Counted from the stretch's first letter, positions 46,007-57,636 are shown. The stretch is 64,000 nt of DNA from Oopsacas minuta (GCA_024704765.1 JAKMXF010000355.1:6459-70458), one strand, 5' to 3'. The notes: generated by a model not told the origin, from the sequence alone. Numbers and translations: made by a program.

Positions 46007-46405
46007 TAATTCCACTATCAATTGAAGGTTGCCATTTGAAAATTTGATTATTCCCTTCCCAAGAGAAAATATATAGTTAATTCACTTTACAAGTAGTAAT
46101 CACAAGTGTCAAATAACATTAAGAATCAAGAATGGAATTATAGTCGTCAACCCAAACAAATGTATGCGCTATAATTATAACGTAGACGTGTTTATGCTCA
46201 GTACACAAGTGTTAGTGGATAGCAGGTATTATACAAGATTTAAACCAATTGTCCACTATACGATATGTCCATTATATGAGATGTCCATTATACGAAAGCT
46301 CCGTAGACGAAGTACACGTAGACGAAAAGTCCCTACACGAAATGCCTGCCAATCCTCAAAATGATCTAGAACAATATCTATAGGAACTACGAATTCAGGC
46401 TATAT

Positions 46406-47280
46406 CAGGGATGCCAACCTCTTAAACCCAAAAATTGGGAAATCTATGCCATATTGGCGGGAATTCGATCAAAAAATCAGGAAGTCAATATTAAAAAGCG
46501 GGAGTCTCAAAAAATATGCAAATATATTCATTTATCCTTGAATAGAACTATAAAATACAATTATTTATTGTGTTTGGATATCAACGATTATGAACTCCTA
46601 TTTATGTTATTTTACCTTCAATATTTCATCCTCATATCCTCATATGGTCACAACTAGATTAATAATTAGTTAATTTTCCATACTAACGTATTACAAGGAA
46701 TGATTTTCCGTGGATAGATGTTGCTGACTTGGAAATCTTCAAAAATTCACAACTTGGTTCATAATCAAAGCATGGCTCAATAATTATCACGTAACCTTAC
46801 CTGGAGTAAAATTTTCATCATATTTTAGCTTGTCCCTTTTAGGTGTCGTGTTTTGCTTGACAGAGCTAGAAATCCTTAATTTTAGTCTAAAATCTGAATC
46901 TTTACATGAATGCCATAAAATCTATATGTTGAAATTTTTTAACCAAGTAAAGAACTTTTGAAGATTTCCAAGTCAGCGACATCTATTTACAACAAAATCA
47001 CTCCTTGAAAAGCCTTAGTATAGAAAACTAATTAATTTTCATCCAGCTATTTACTTTTTGTTGTATTGTGACTCTATGGGAGTATGCTGGGAAATTTTAT
47101 ATGTAAAAGCAATACAATTAGGAGTATCATTATCGTACATATCAAAGATAATAATTAATTATTTTTTATCGTTCTATTCAAGGATAAATGAATAAAATAG
47201 TACATATTTTGAGACTCCCGATTTTCTCCAGCTTGTTTTTATTGATTTCCGTTATTTGGTTTGAGAGGTTGGCATCCCTG
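46406..47280. mobile_element. foldback MITE made from a hAT 3' end
   Basis: Ends CAGGGATGCCAACCTCTTAA and its inverse, the same terminus as the hAT at 31542. The arms (~46406-46758 and ~46935-47280) are inverted copies, both homologous to the hAT 3' end at 31542-32040. The loop (~46760-46930) keeps a single copy of the hAT C-terminal codons (minus strand; compare 32040-32165). The structure is thus an inverted duplication of the 3' end around a transposase fragment. Flanking 8-mers (GGCTATAT and CTAGAACA) do not match. Confidence 0.88.
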
Positions 47281-48451
47281 CTAGAACACATCTAAGCAAT
47301 ATTTTTAGTACGGTCAAATTTCAAATAATATATATTCCACACTCCACAGTTGAATAATATACATATTCGACAATAGATCCACGGTTTTGAATATTTGCTA
47401 GTTCAGTTCTGTAATTATGCTATCAATTGTTTTGTTGTTTGGTTCCGCAATTTAAAGGGAAAAATGGAATTATTTATCGAAACAACAAGCCTCTTGCATT
47501 TACAGATTTTTTCGTCTAGATATTGTAATTGAGTGCCTTAAGTCTAGGTTTGTACATCTATGTCATGAGCTACATCAAAGGAAACTTGAGGTTTGAGGAG
47601 AGTCTTTCAATTTGAAGAGCAGTGCCTATTTCGGTGCAGGTAAGTAGCCAGGATTTTCACCAAGGGGAGGGCAAATAGATTTCTGGGGGGCAGGAAGAGA
47701 GGCAAGTTGTTGTCACGGGTTACCAGGTGGCATGCCCAGTGACTGATCTATCAATTTCTATTTGTGTATAACCATCCAGCTAGTTAGTGGCGTAATGTGG
47801 CTTAGAAATCTGAGGAGATCACACATTCTATCTGGTTGGCAACAGGTTCTAGATGAGGGTCTATGGGCTGTGTAAACGATCAGCATGGTCCTAGACAATA
47901 AGCTATGATTGCTACCACATTAATTTTCTTTATACTGTCACATAGGTTTGAATCTTAAAAAGTTACCTTCTTCATATAAGGCATTACTACTATTCAAAAC
48001 CATGGAATACTTGAAGTCCATTAAATTTGATAGAAAAGTATATTATTCATAATAATGCAAAATTGGTGCATTTTGACCGGAATAAACGTATTACTGTTAG
48101 TTAATACTTAACACAAGCTCTGTCATCCTACGAGTCTCAGGTCGAAATGACATAATCTTATTGGCAAAACAGGAACATGTGTGTGAAATATTAACTAACA
48201 ATATAATACATTCATTCAGGACAAAATGTACTAATTTTGTATTATAGTGATTTATATTTTTATTTATCAAATAAAAAGGAATTGAAATCCATAGTCCATT
48301 AAAATTAGGTTCAGTGGTATGGCCATATATGTAGAATGTCACAATATGATGGATATATTTGATCAGGGAAATAGTAAAAAATAATACTTAGGTCCGTTGA
48401 TAAATACCTACAATTCCTATCCCTGTGTTATGTGATCCAAAGATCACATAT
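47281..48451. other. no gene recognised
   Basis: AT-rich. Around 47640-47720 there is a weakly GC-rich stretch (GTAGCCAGGATTTTC, GGGGGGCAGG) resembling degenerate hAT-type ends, and GTGGCGTAATGTGGC at ~47787. Nothing is readable as coding. Confidence 0.5.
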
Positions 48452-49092
48452 CACAGTGGCTTTAACTTAGGATTTAGAGCGAATTTTTCATCATCCCATA
48501 AGCTTTCGAAAATGTTACCATTAAATTCAGCATAGACTGAAACCTGGGAAACATAATTCTCTGAGAAAAATCCTAGTAATTTGTAATCAAATATCATGCT
48601 TAGTGGATGGCATAACTGAATCATTATCACCTCTATTTTATAATTATACATAGGCATACAATTCTCGCTATCTAAAAATACTCATCAGAATGACAGCACA
48701 AAGTTTTAACTTATTATTAGCTCAGAATATAGTCTTCTCAACTATAATAAGAGCTAAGCATTTCACTTTGATCATTTTCTCCATGGTTCAATTAATTTTG
48801 AAGTCATATAATGTGTCGGGACACATTATACCTTGATATAATTACATCTCAAACTAACTGTGGCTAGTCGTGGCAAGGTAATATCAAGTTTGAGGGTGAT
48901 TCGCCATAATAATACCTATAATATATAACCAAATCCAGCCCCCCCCAAATGAACACTAAGCATTTTTAATAGAGCGAGCCAAAAAATTTAAGAATTTCAG
49001 AATTTAAGCAATTCATACTATACTACTGTATTTACTAAATATCTAGCAACTATTTCGAATTTTAAATGAATAACCAGGAAGCACTAGATTTC

Positions 49093-49503
49093 GGTACAAT
49101 TGCAGAATCTTACACCTCCCAACTTTTTTAATGTGGTCAAAAATCCCTATATGCACCGTTCAAGAACTCGTTAAGAGAAGTTGATAGAGCTAAAGAACTC
49201 CAAAATCGGATTAAAATTGACAAAGTTATGAAAATTTACTCCCTAAGCTAAATCCTATGGGGAAAATTGTATTACTCACTATAATAAAATTATATTGATT
49301 TATACATTACAATTACCATAGGAATGCTCATACTGTTGATATTGCGGTTATACTCGCTTGTTACTCTACTCTTTCATGTTCATTTGTTTGCTATTCAGTG
49401 TATTTACTGCAGGTAATTCTTGTTACTTTAAAGGAAAGCTGGTTATCACATAATTCTGTCTACAACACTAAATATACAATGCAACATTTCATTTAATATT
49501 TTT
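49093..49503 (+). repeat. Merlin terminal inverted repeat, left
   Basis: Inverted partner of 58241-58651. Landmarks: TTTTTAATGTGGTCAAAAAT, AACTCGTTAAGAGAAGTTGA, ATCCTATGGGGAAAATTGTA, ATTGCGGTTATACTCGCTTG, AAGGAAAGCTGGTTATCACA. Confidence 0.95.
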
Positions 49504-49967
49504 ATACTGTGGCACCTCGATAATTCGATCTACTTAATGGAATTCACGATATAGCGCATATATTTGCATATATACTGTTTCCCAAAATGGTAGTTTAATT
49601 TGTATTACTCCGGCCAAGGCAAACCAATTTTGATCGTTCGTTTGTGTTCGTATCAATGTTAGAAACAATTCATGTACTATTTAATCGCATAGTTATTAAT
49701 CCAGCTTCTCTCCAGGTACGTTAGTAATGTTGGAGCAAAGTTTTCATGGATTTCTACTTATGATAGTGGACAGAATATTATATATATGACACCCCAAGGC
49801 TGGATATACTACTATGGGTAGTAGTTATATTTGGAATAACTAATTAGTATTATTAGGCTCTCTATCTACTACTTTAACTACAAATCTACAATATAACAAG
49901 TACTGCTACAAAAGAATCACCAAAGCAGAAATATTACAATTTGACAACTGGATATTGTTTCCTTATT

Positions 49968-50862
49968 TCCATGATAAGGTTGGAGAAACTAGCTTCTCCA
50001 TATTTTTTCTTTCAACAAACTTCAGATAAGTGAGTATCTAAAAGTTTGGGGTTAGTAGTCATGCAATTCCTCACCCGTTTCTTCGCACCACCCCATGTAT
50101 TCTCAACTGTTTGCGTATGTACACCTGTAGTAGGGTCAACAAAATTGAGGCTATGGTTGACGGTGAGATGCTGAAAACTTGCAGCGGGGATAGAATTATA
50201 CGAAGCCCATTCGTCAGAAAGTATGGTAGTGCCCGGGAAAATATATCTCTGGATGAGAGGGACTAATGTTTCAGCCGACCTGTCTTAAACAGGTATCATA
50301 AAGATATCTTTTGTCTCTCTATCTATTCCTCCAAATACCCATTGACGTGATAGCATACGACCTCTTGAATACCTTCGATGTCCAAACTTTGATTCATCTA
50401 TTTCTACAATATGCCCAGGCCCTCCAGTTTGTTGAGGAATGACTAAAAATTCCTCAACACAGGTCTCTTTGGAAGTTCTTCCAGTCTGTTATAGTATGTT
50501 CTCCCCACCCCAGATTCTTGTGTAAAAAGGCAGTAGTTTGCAGATTATTGGCCCCGAAATAGAGAAATTCTACCAACTCAGTTAACGGTATATGAGCACT
50601 TTCAAAGAATGAGCCAATCCTCATGGAAGTGAATTTTTTGCATGACTTTTCCAGGCACCTCCACCCCTTCCCATCTGCAATACCTGAAAACGTTCCGGAT
50701 CGCATAATTCTACCGCATTTGCACATCATCCCGGTAGCTAAAAGTCCGTTACTTTTGAGCCATGCTATACAAGTATCTTCATCAATAGTGATTTTACGAA
50801 AAAGTTGTTTTAAGGTAATTTCTTCAATAACTGGAAATTTTGTAGGAACCAGCAGAGGTTGA
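49968..50862 (-). pseudogene. Merlin (IS1016/IS1595-like) transposase
   Basis: The N-terminal region EITLKQLFRKITIDEDTCIA with WLKSNGLL precedes a zinc-ribbon-like part (MMCKCGRIM ... WRCLEKSCKKF) and SMRIGSFFESAHIPLTELVE (the 'RKGSFFEGSHL' motif of the family). A frameshift near 50455 leads to the DDE core: GPGHIVEIDESKFGHRRYSR (first Asp), QWVFGGIDRETKDIFMIPV, an in-frame TAA, then DRSAETLVPLIQRYIFPGTT with ILSDEWASY (second Asp) and HLTVNHSLNFVDP then HTQTVENTWGGAKKRV (catalytic Glu). Roughly complete with two lesions. It shares ancestry with bacterial IS1595-type insertion sequences, but its setting is eukaryotic. Confidence 0.9.
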
Positions 50863-51444
50863 AACGATGGAGCAACTGTAATTAAGGATTCTATTATAGA
50901 AATATCACAACTCGAATATTTAGAATTTGTTACTTATATTTCCCTGATATTCCTTTTATACTTGACTTAAGATTAATCGAAATGCATTGTATGAACGTTT
51001 GGAATGTATTCTTTAAAATAGGTAATAATTACATGTGGCTTGCATGCCACTTTCCTAAACCATTTGTTGTTCAAATCAGTAACCAGACAAACGGCATTCC
51101 AATTATACTAAATTTTGTATGTAATAGATACTGGTATAACTATGAACACATCAAAAATCTATACAATAGAAATTAAATCTGAAACCACATATTTTACCAC
51201 ACTTCTCATGTCTAATCTCAAGCATATATACCATATTTTAGGTGATTGTTGCTTGTGAAGAAATTTATGTACATAATCCCATAATCAAATAAATTTCTCA
51301 TTTGGATCAGTATATTGTCTTACAATAACAATATCTATTAAATAGAATTTGATTTGGTCATATTAATCGCAAATTAGGCGATGTACTTAGTACATAGCTT
51401 ATTACAATTTCCTAAATCAAGAGAAAATCGTCTTGAGTGAGTTA

Positions 51445-52815
51445 CAGGGTGATTCAAAAAAATACAACCCAAAATGTTTACGGGTACCCTATCTTTATTT
51501 TTTAACTAATCCTATTTATTCTTTTTGATTATAATTAGTTTGAGTCTAAACGATCAGAAAATGCCAAATTGGATACTGCAGCACCGAATTTTCTCCGTGG
51601 AACATTATTTTAATACCTCCTCATACGAGACTGTAAAGACGCAATTTGTACATCATTCCAGACCCAAGTTGCTCCCGATAAATCGATGATCTATCGTTGG
51701 GTGGAGAAGTTTAGGAAGTATGGGACAGTTCTAAAGCTCAATAGTAAGTGTGATGACAGACTAACGCATTCTGGTCGGAGAAAGAAACAAACAGCAAAAG
51801 TTATTGAGATGGTCCGAAATTCTGTTGAATTCAGTCCAAAACGTCAATCAGGCGGAGGAGTCAATCATTGTCATTGGATAGAAAAATATCTGCAAGCACT
51901 ATCAGGAGGATCCTAATTGATGATCCTAAGAGGTTTCCATATCGTATACAAACAAAACAGATGTTAACAGCTGGTGATAAGTCCAAAAGGCTTAAAATGT
52001 CCAAGAATTTGGTGGAAAAAATTGAATGTCAGGGTCGATTTCTTTCACTACTTTGGATGTCCGATGAAGCTCACTTACATCTAAATGGAAAAATCAACTC
52101 CAAGACAAACGTGTTCTGGGGAATCCAGAGACCAATGGAAGTTGCAATGAAACCACTACACTCAGAAAAATGCACAGTATGGGCAGCCATTTCGGCGAAA
52201 GGGACCATAGGACCATTCTTTTTTGAAGAAAATGACAGGGCTGTTACAGTTACGAAAGAAGGTTATATCCAGGTCCTTGAGCTCTTCTGGGAGCAGCTCA
52301 GAGTCCTCTACCCATCACTTCTGAATCACTTTTGGTTCCAACAAGATGGAGCGAGCTCGCACACCTCAAATTTCTCCAGGGACTGGCTCAAAGAACACTT
52401 TGGAGCAAGAGTCATCAGTCTCAAGACGAATTTTGAGTGTGCCCCCTATAGCCCCGACTTAAACCCTCCTGACTTCTACTTGTGGGGCTATCTTAAAGAC
52501 CGAGTTTATTCTACTAAGCCTAGAACCATCAGCGAGTTGAAGGAAAACATCAAAGAAATTAGAAAGATTCCGACCACTGTATGCAAAAATGTCATGAACA
52601 ACTTGGTGGTACGACTCAAGAAATGTACAGAACTCAAAGGAGGTCATTTGGAACATTTGCTCTAATTCATATAATATTGACTGTAGTACGCTGAATTTTT
52701 AATATGTACTATAAATATAGATATTCTACGTATGTCCTGAGTTTGATTGAGTTTGATTAAGAATTGTCTTCACTGCAAGCATTTACTTTTGGGTTACATT
52801 TTTTGAATCACCCGG
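51445..52815 (+). mobile_element. DD41D element, copy B
   Basis: Left terminus TA|CAGGGTGATTCAAAAAAATA. The right terminus ends ...GAATCACCCGG at ~52815. Near-identical and inverted relative to copy A (44633-46006). Inserted in the Merlin interior. Confidence 0.93.
51561..52665 (+). pseudogene. DD41D transposase, copy B (same two frameshifts)
   Basis: The catalytic 265-codon frame (51868-52665) and the 76-codon middle frame (51686-51916) translate identically to copy A. The N-terminal MPNWILQHRIF frame runs into a stop at the CCGATAAATCGATGA stretch near 51675, exactly as in copy A. Active-site residues are intact (WMSDEAH, FQQDGASSHT, SPDLNPPDF). Confidence 0.93.
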
Positions 52816-53011
52816 AACTAACTTTCACTCGATTATCTGAATTTGTCCTAATTAAGCGGAGTTGACTGTCTAATAACACTGGCATTATCGAGAAGCAGGA
52901 ATCACAAACTTACTGTTGCGGCATTCATCACATCTCGGCATTAATATAAATTGCTAATTATTGGTTCGGAGCGACCGCCAAACCTGTTACACCACCTCAT
53001 AGGGCCCTGTA

Positions 53012-56000
53012 CATAGTGGCACACCCCCTGGGAATTGGTCAAAATTTCAATCCGATATTTAGTTACCATTTAAAGTTCATTGGAAAGAGAAATATCCAAT
53101 TACTTGAAATATCTAAATTTGTTATGATCCATCATTTAGTTTAGCAACAACTGGAATGTATATAAGCATTACAATTTCTTGCTCAGAAATTATTCTTGTA
53201 AACCACAGATATTCATCTATATCAATGAACTTAAACTCCAGTATCTAAGCAACTAATACATTCCAAAGACTTCATTCCATTGCATTTTCGACTACTCCCT
53301 TATTATAGTGATTATATAAGCGGAGTTCAAATAATGAATCCTTAAAATAGCTCAAATATTTTGAGAAATTTTTCTGTTAGATATTTCTGTCGTCACTCAA
53401 CTTCGAAGTCTCATAACTTCATCTGTCGCGTTCTGTCAAGTTGTGTCATGAGTTTTATAAGACAGCATTTTTAATTCTTTATAAAATACAACAATTTCCA
53501 GGTTCCCTAAAATTCGCGCAAATATAGTTTCAATCACATTAACTTTTGAATTTATCTAATATTTTTAAAAATTATCTTTTCAAAATTTATATAAATATTA
53601 TGGTTGCTTAGCGATATAATCAAAACGTGAAGTTATTTACATTTTTATGCTTGTGTTTACAAAATTCAGCTTGTAATTAATATAAATAAATGTTCTCATC
53701 ACGTATTTTTACAAAGATTCCATTAAAAATCAACAGTCTTCTACTGTGAGAAAAAGTTTCGTCAAAAGTTCCTTAATTCTTAGATTTCAGAATGTATTTT
53801 ATAAGCTCATAAAACAAACATGCATATATAATTATAATCTTACTTTTTGCCCTGTATTTACAATATTGTTAATAAATAATATATTAATTATCTAGAAAAT
53901 GAACAACCTTCAAGCTTTTCAGTTTTATTGTGAGCATAAATTACTTAGCACCCGTTCAATCGCAGACCAATTTATTTCAACTCATGGTTTTGATCGAGAT
54001 CAGCAAAATTTCTTTAGTCTGAAGTTCAATGATATTCAAAAAGAGAGAGCCTCTTTTCATAAATATTCGGGCCTTGATACTTGGAATTCCATGTGCTTCT
54101 GTCCTCTGCCAAAGAAGCCTAGGTTAAGTGCCTCTTCTTCATTAACCATTAACTTTGAAGAGACTTTAATCTTTCAAAAAGATATCGCTCGCTGACTTAA
54201 CCACCAAAGGTTTGAGAAATCGGCTCTCTTCTCTTAAGTCTCACCTCGAATCAGTCGCTGAAAACGAGCATGTATCTCCAAAGACTCTTGCAACTTATCT
54301 CTTACTACTTTGTTGCAATGAGGAGCAGGACATGAATAGTGCCAATATTTGTAAAGAGATACTCGAGAAGGGAAACTCATCTTCTATCTATCCACAATTA
54401 TCACTTGATAAATCTGCCTTTCTTTTCGATTCGCTTGAGATCGGTAAAACAAAGTATTTAGAACTTCGGTGTACGTTACTATCTGAAGATCTCAAGTTAC
54501 CAGGCTACAATAGTCTAGCTAGACATCGGGCTCAAATTAATTTGCTGGATGAGGTGCGTATAATTCATAGAGAATTTCCATGTGGAGTAGGTATTTCTTA
54601 CACCAGACTACTCACCCATACAGTTGAACGAATTGTATCTAACTTAAGTCCTGATAACCTTGTCTATCCGCTGAAAGTTCGAGTATCCGATGGCTTAGAT
54701 GGCTCTGGGCGTCATCGAGTTTACCAGCAAGCTATATCTAACCCTGACCTCTCGACTAAAACCTTCATTTTATTTGGTTTCAAGGTTAATGCAATCATAA
54801 ATGCAAATGATCATATCCTATGGAAACCTCATCATCCAGATTCGCCATTTTGCACTCGACCAGTTGCCCTCTTAGCCCTTCCAGAAAATGAAGAGAGTGT
54901 CAAGTTTTTGATGGACTCATTAATAAATAACGAAACTTCAACTATTGAAGAGAGTGGTTTGTGTTTACACATGGAAATACAGAGGTCAAGATCATATGAT
55001 CTCATTTCGATACAAAGATGGCAAAAATGTTAAGCGGTGCTGGTGGTGCTAATTGTCAAATGTGTACTGCTACGTTCCAACAGATACACGATATTAGCAT
55101 AGTTCAAAATGGCTTTCCCATAAATAGAACTATCCGTGATGCACGTGATGTATTTGATGAGGTTGATGAAGAAGAATTTTTGTCTTTGCCAACAAATCAA
55201 AGGTTCAATTTAACACACAAACCGATCTCAGAAAAAGATATCATATCAGCTTCTCCTCTACATGCATATTTGAGAACATTTAGTTGGTTCCTATTATTGA
55301 TTTGCCATTTACAGTGTGGTGCTATTCAAAAATGGTCACCAACTTCGCCAATAATTCTTGGGGCCAAGAAATTTATTACTAGCCTTATTGAAGAAAAACT
55401 TAATATATCAATTGACACACCATCAGTCCAAGGAGGAACCACCACAACCGGAAATGTTGTTCGGAGATGCTTCACACGTAGCGATGATACTGTGCAAGAT
55501 TTTCTCTATTGGGTATTGACGGTTGTTCCTCAAGAGACACATCAAGTTGCCACTACAATCTTTATTAATTGAGTGCTATACTGAGATTGTATAATAGCAA
55601 CAGGAAAGTGGATACTGAAGGCCTTGATAATGTATGCCGAGAGACTTACGAATCTATTTTAACCAATTTTTCATGGGCACATGTAACCCCTACTTTACAT
55701 AAACTTCTAGCCCATGCACCACAAATAATTGCAGATCATAACGATGGGTTTGGCTTAGAAGATTTGTCTGAGGAAGGCCTTGAATCTTGTAATAAATTGG
55801 TCAGGCGATACCCTGAGAGACTCTCAAGAAAATTTAGCTTTGAGGACAACGTTAAAGATGTGTTCGTCAGGCTTATCTCTCAAAGTGATCCAATATTAGC
55901 ATCATTTCGTAATATTACCAAAAACGATTCGGAGCCAGATCTATCTGAGTTAAAGAGCTGTCAAGATATTTTGGTGAATTCTCTAATTATAAATACGTTA

Positions 56001-56288
56001 TAGTTTGTAGTTCAATGTACATTAAATAGTGTTAATAATATCAAAACATAAAACATTCAATTTCTGAACCTATAGCTCACAAATTGGCTTAATTAAAATC
56101 GATAAAAATATCAAAATATTTTTGAATGTGACAATGACATCATTACTTTCACGCCCAAAGACTTAGAAAAATCTAGTTACGTCAATCGATTCCTTGGGTA
56201 CGATTCCCCATATGTCAATAATATAGTTTAATACTTTATCTAGTACCCTAATACCTACTTCCAGGTTTTAGCCATTTCGTGCCACTGT
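53012..56288 (+). mobile_element. Transib/RAG1-like element 2 (5-bp TSD CTGTA)
   Basis: The TSD CTGTA lies at 53007-53011 and 56289-56293. Left end CATAGTGGCAC, right complement ACAGTGGCAC. Relative to CACAGTG the left has one substitution and the right has lost its terminal base. Length 3277 bp. Inserted in the Merlin element. A Tc1 element later used the TA of its right TSD. Confidence 0.93.
53899..56003 (+). pseudogene. Transib/RAG1-like transposase 2, several frameshifts
   Basis: Starts MNNLQAFQFYCEHKLLSTRS. Frameshift near 54188, then LTTKGLRNRLSSL, LEIGKTKYLELRCTL, VSDGLDGSGRHRVYQQ (first Asp region), RPVALLALPENEESV. A frameshift and a TGA near 54975-54997 precede FDTKMAKMLSGAGGANCQMC (second Asp; the usual Gly after it is Thr; CxxC present), FNLTHKPISEKDI, FSWFLLLICHLQCG and GGTTTTGNVVRRCF. 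A frameshift near 55565 is followed by TPTLHKLLAHAPQI (HxxxxH) and LSEEGLESCNKLVRRYPERL (catalytic Glu at 55782-55784). Full length, ~700 codons. Clearly diverged from copy 1 throughout, so a separate lineage. Confidence 0.93.
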
Positions 56289-56293
56289 CTGTA

Positions 56294-57636
56294 CAGGGTG
56301 TAACATAATTGATGACTTCCAGAAAAAATATACATAAATTAACGTTCGATGAATTCACTGTCCAATCTATTTTCCTATATATCCGCCTTTATATTTGAGA
56401 CATGTTTTAATCCTTTTGGGCATACCGCTCACCAGATTGTCGAGAATCTCAGGGGAAATCTGAGACCATGCCAGTTTCAGCTGTTTTTCAAGCATATTTA
56501 GATTGGTTGCTACTTCCATTTCATTAACTTTGCTTTGGATGATGGCCCATAAATTCTCTATTGGGTTTAAGTCTGGCGAGTTGCCTGGCCAAATATCTTT
56601 CTCCCAAAGGAATTCAAATTGTCTTTACACCAATCTTGAGTCTTTATGGCATTATGAGCTGGTGCCCCGTCCTGCTGAAAGATGTACCTGGACATGTTTG
56701 GGAGTAATCTTCTGACTAGAATAGATCCCAGTGTTCCTTTTCCTCCTTAGTGCGATCTTCAGAGACTTCTTCAGTATTTCTTCGATATAATATTTTGCAG
56801 TAACTGTACAGGACTTAGGTATAATATGCAGTTCTGATATCGCATTGTATAACATCATTCCCCAAACATGTATCTTAGAAGGAAATTTAATTTTCCCATG
56901 AGGGGCCACTGATTCTTTCTCCCTTGCCCATGCACGATCATTTTGTCTATTAGATGTGTGGAATAATTCATAGGGGATTCATCAGACAATAACACCATAC
57001 GCCAATCTTGAACAGTCCAATTAACTCTCTGTTTACAGAAAGAAATCCGATCTTTAATCTGTTTTTCGGATAATCTTGGCTGAAGCGGTCTTTTATAACT
57101 AGTTGCTCCAATAGAATTCTTGAGATACCTTTGGACAGTCATATGTGATGCTATAATACCCTTAGACTTAGGTTCTCTCGACAATTTTCTTGTAGATTGG
57201 TGTTTCTTTGTTAGTGACTTAGAAATAATGATTTTCCAATTTTGATAAGGAAACCTTCCGTCCTCTACCACGTTTATTTTCCAATGAGATTCCCTTCTGG
57301 TATTGAGTCCACCATAGTCCGACAGTACGCCAGGATGCTCCAAGTAAATTGCAAGCACGTCTTTGCGTCATCCCACCTAATAACATCCCTACAGCCTGGT
57401 TTCTAATATTGATCTTGTGTTCTTTGACCATGATTTTGCTAAGATATTAGGGAGCATAAACTATTAAATATTTTTGGACATAGACATGAACATTAGTATG
57501 AAAATGCATAAATAATGGTACCAGAGGATTGATATAATCGGATAATGGCAAAACTTTTACTATAGTTAAATAAATATGAGTGCGGTTGTATAGTATATAG
57601 GTACAGTGAAGTAGTCATCAATTGTGTTGCACCCTG
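56294..57636 (-). mobile_element. complete Tc1-like (DD34E) element
   Basis: Left TA|CAGGGTGTAACATAATTGAT; right complement TA|CAGGGTGCAACACAATTGAT. Length 1343 bp. The left TA (56292-56293) is the last two bases of the Transib-2 target duplication, so this insertion is younger than Transib-2. Confidence 0.95.
56367..57431 (-). pseudogene. Tc1 transposase, multiple frameshifts
   Basis: From ATG at 57431: MVKEHKINIRNQAVGMLLGG, with TQRRACNLLGASWRTVGLWW (first helix-turn-helix) and the basic hook KRGRGRKVSL. Frameshift near 57225, then KKHQSTRKLSREPKSKGI (second helix-turn-helix) and WRMVLLSDESPMNYSTH (first Asp). Further frame changes lead to IHVWGMMLYNAIS, FQQDGAPAHNAIKTQDWCKD (second Asp), and WPGNSPDLNPIENLWAI (Glu), ending CLKYKGGYIGK-stop at 56367. 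At least three frame changes. Confidence 0.9.

Larger units (their letters stand above)
38391..46354. mobile_element. outer Mutator-like element (MULE-1), host to nested insertions
   Basis: The 9-bp TSD CTCAAAATG lies at 38382-38390 and 46355-46363. The ends are long inverted repeats of ~115 bp made of repeated GGACANTTCGTCNNCGGACA modules (left: GGTAATCGGACACTTCGTCT; right complement: GATTGGCAGGCATTTCGTGT). Both contain TAATNGACATATCGTATAGT then GGACAATT at their inner edge. Removing MULE-2 (38536-43314) and the DD41D copy (44633-46006) leaves about 1.8 kb. The remaining coding material is decayed. Confidence 0.9.

Noticed and set aside
49968-50862. Bacterial IS1595 contamination
   Set aside because: The transposase is IS1595/IS1016-related but has long inverted repeats, an 8-bp TSD inside a eukaryotic Transib gene and nested eukaryotic elements, so it is a Merlin element.
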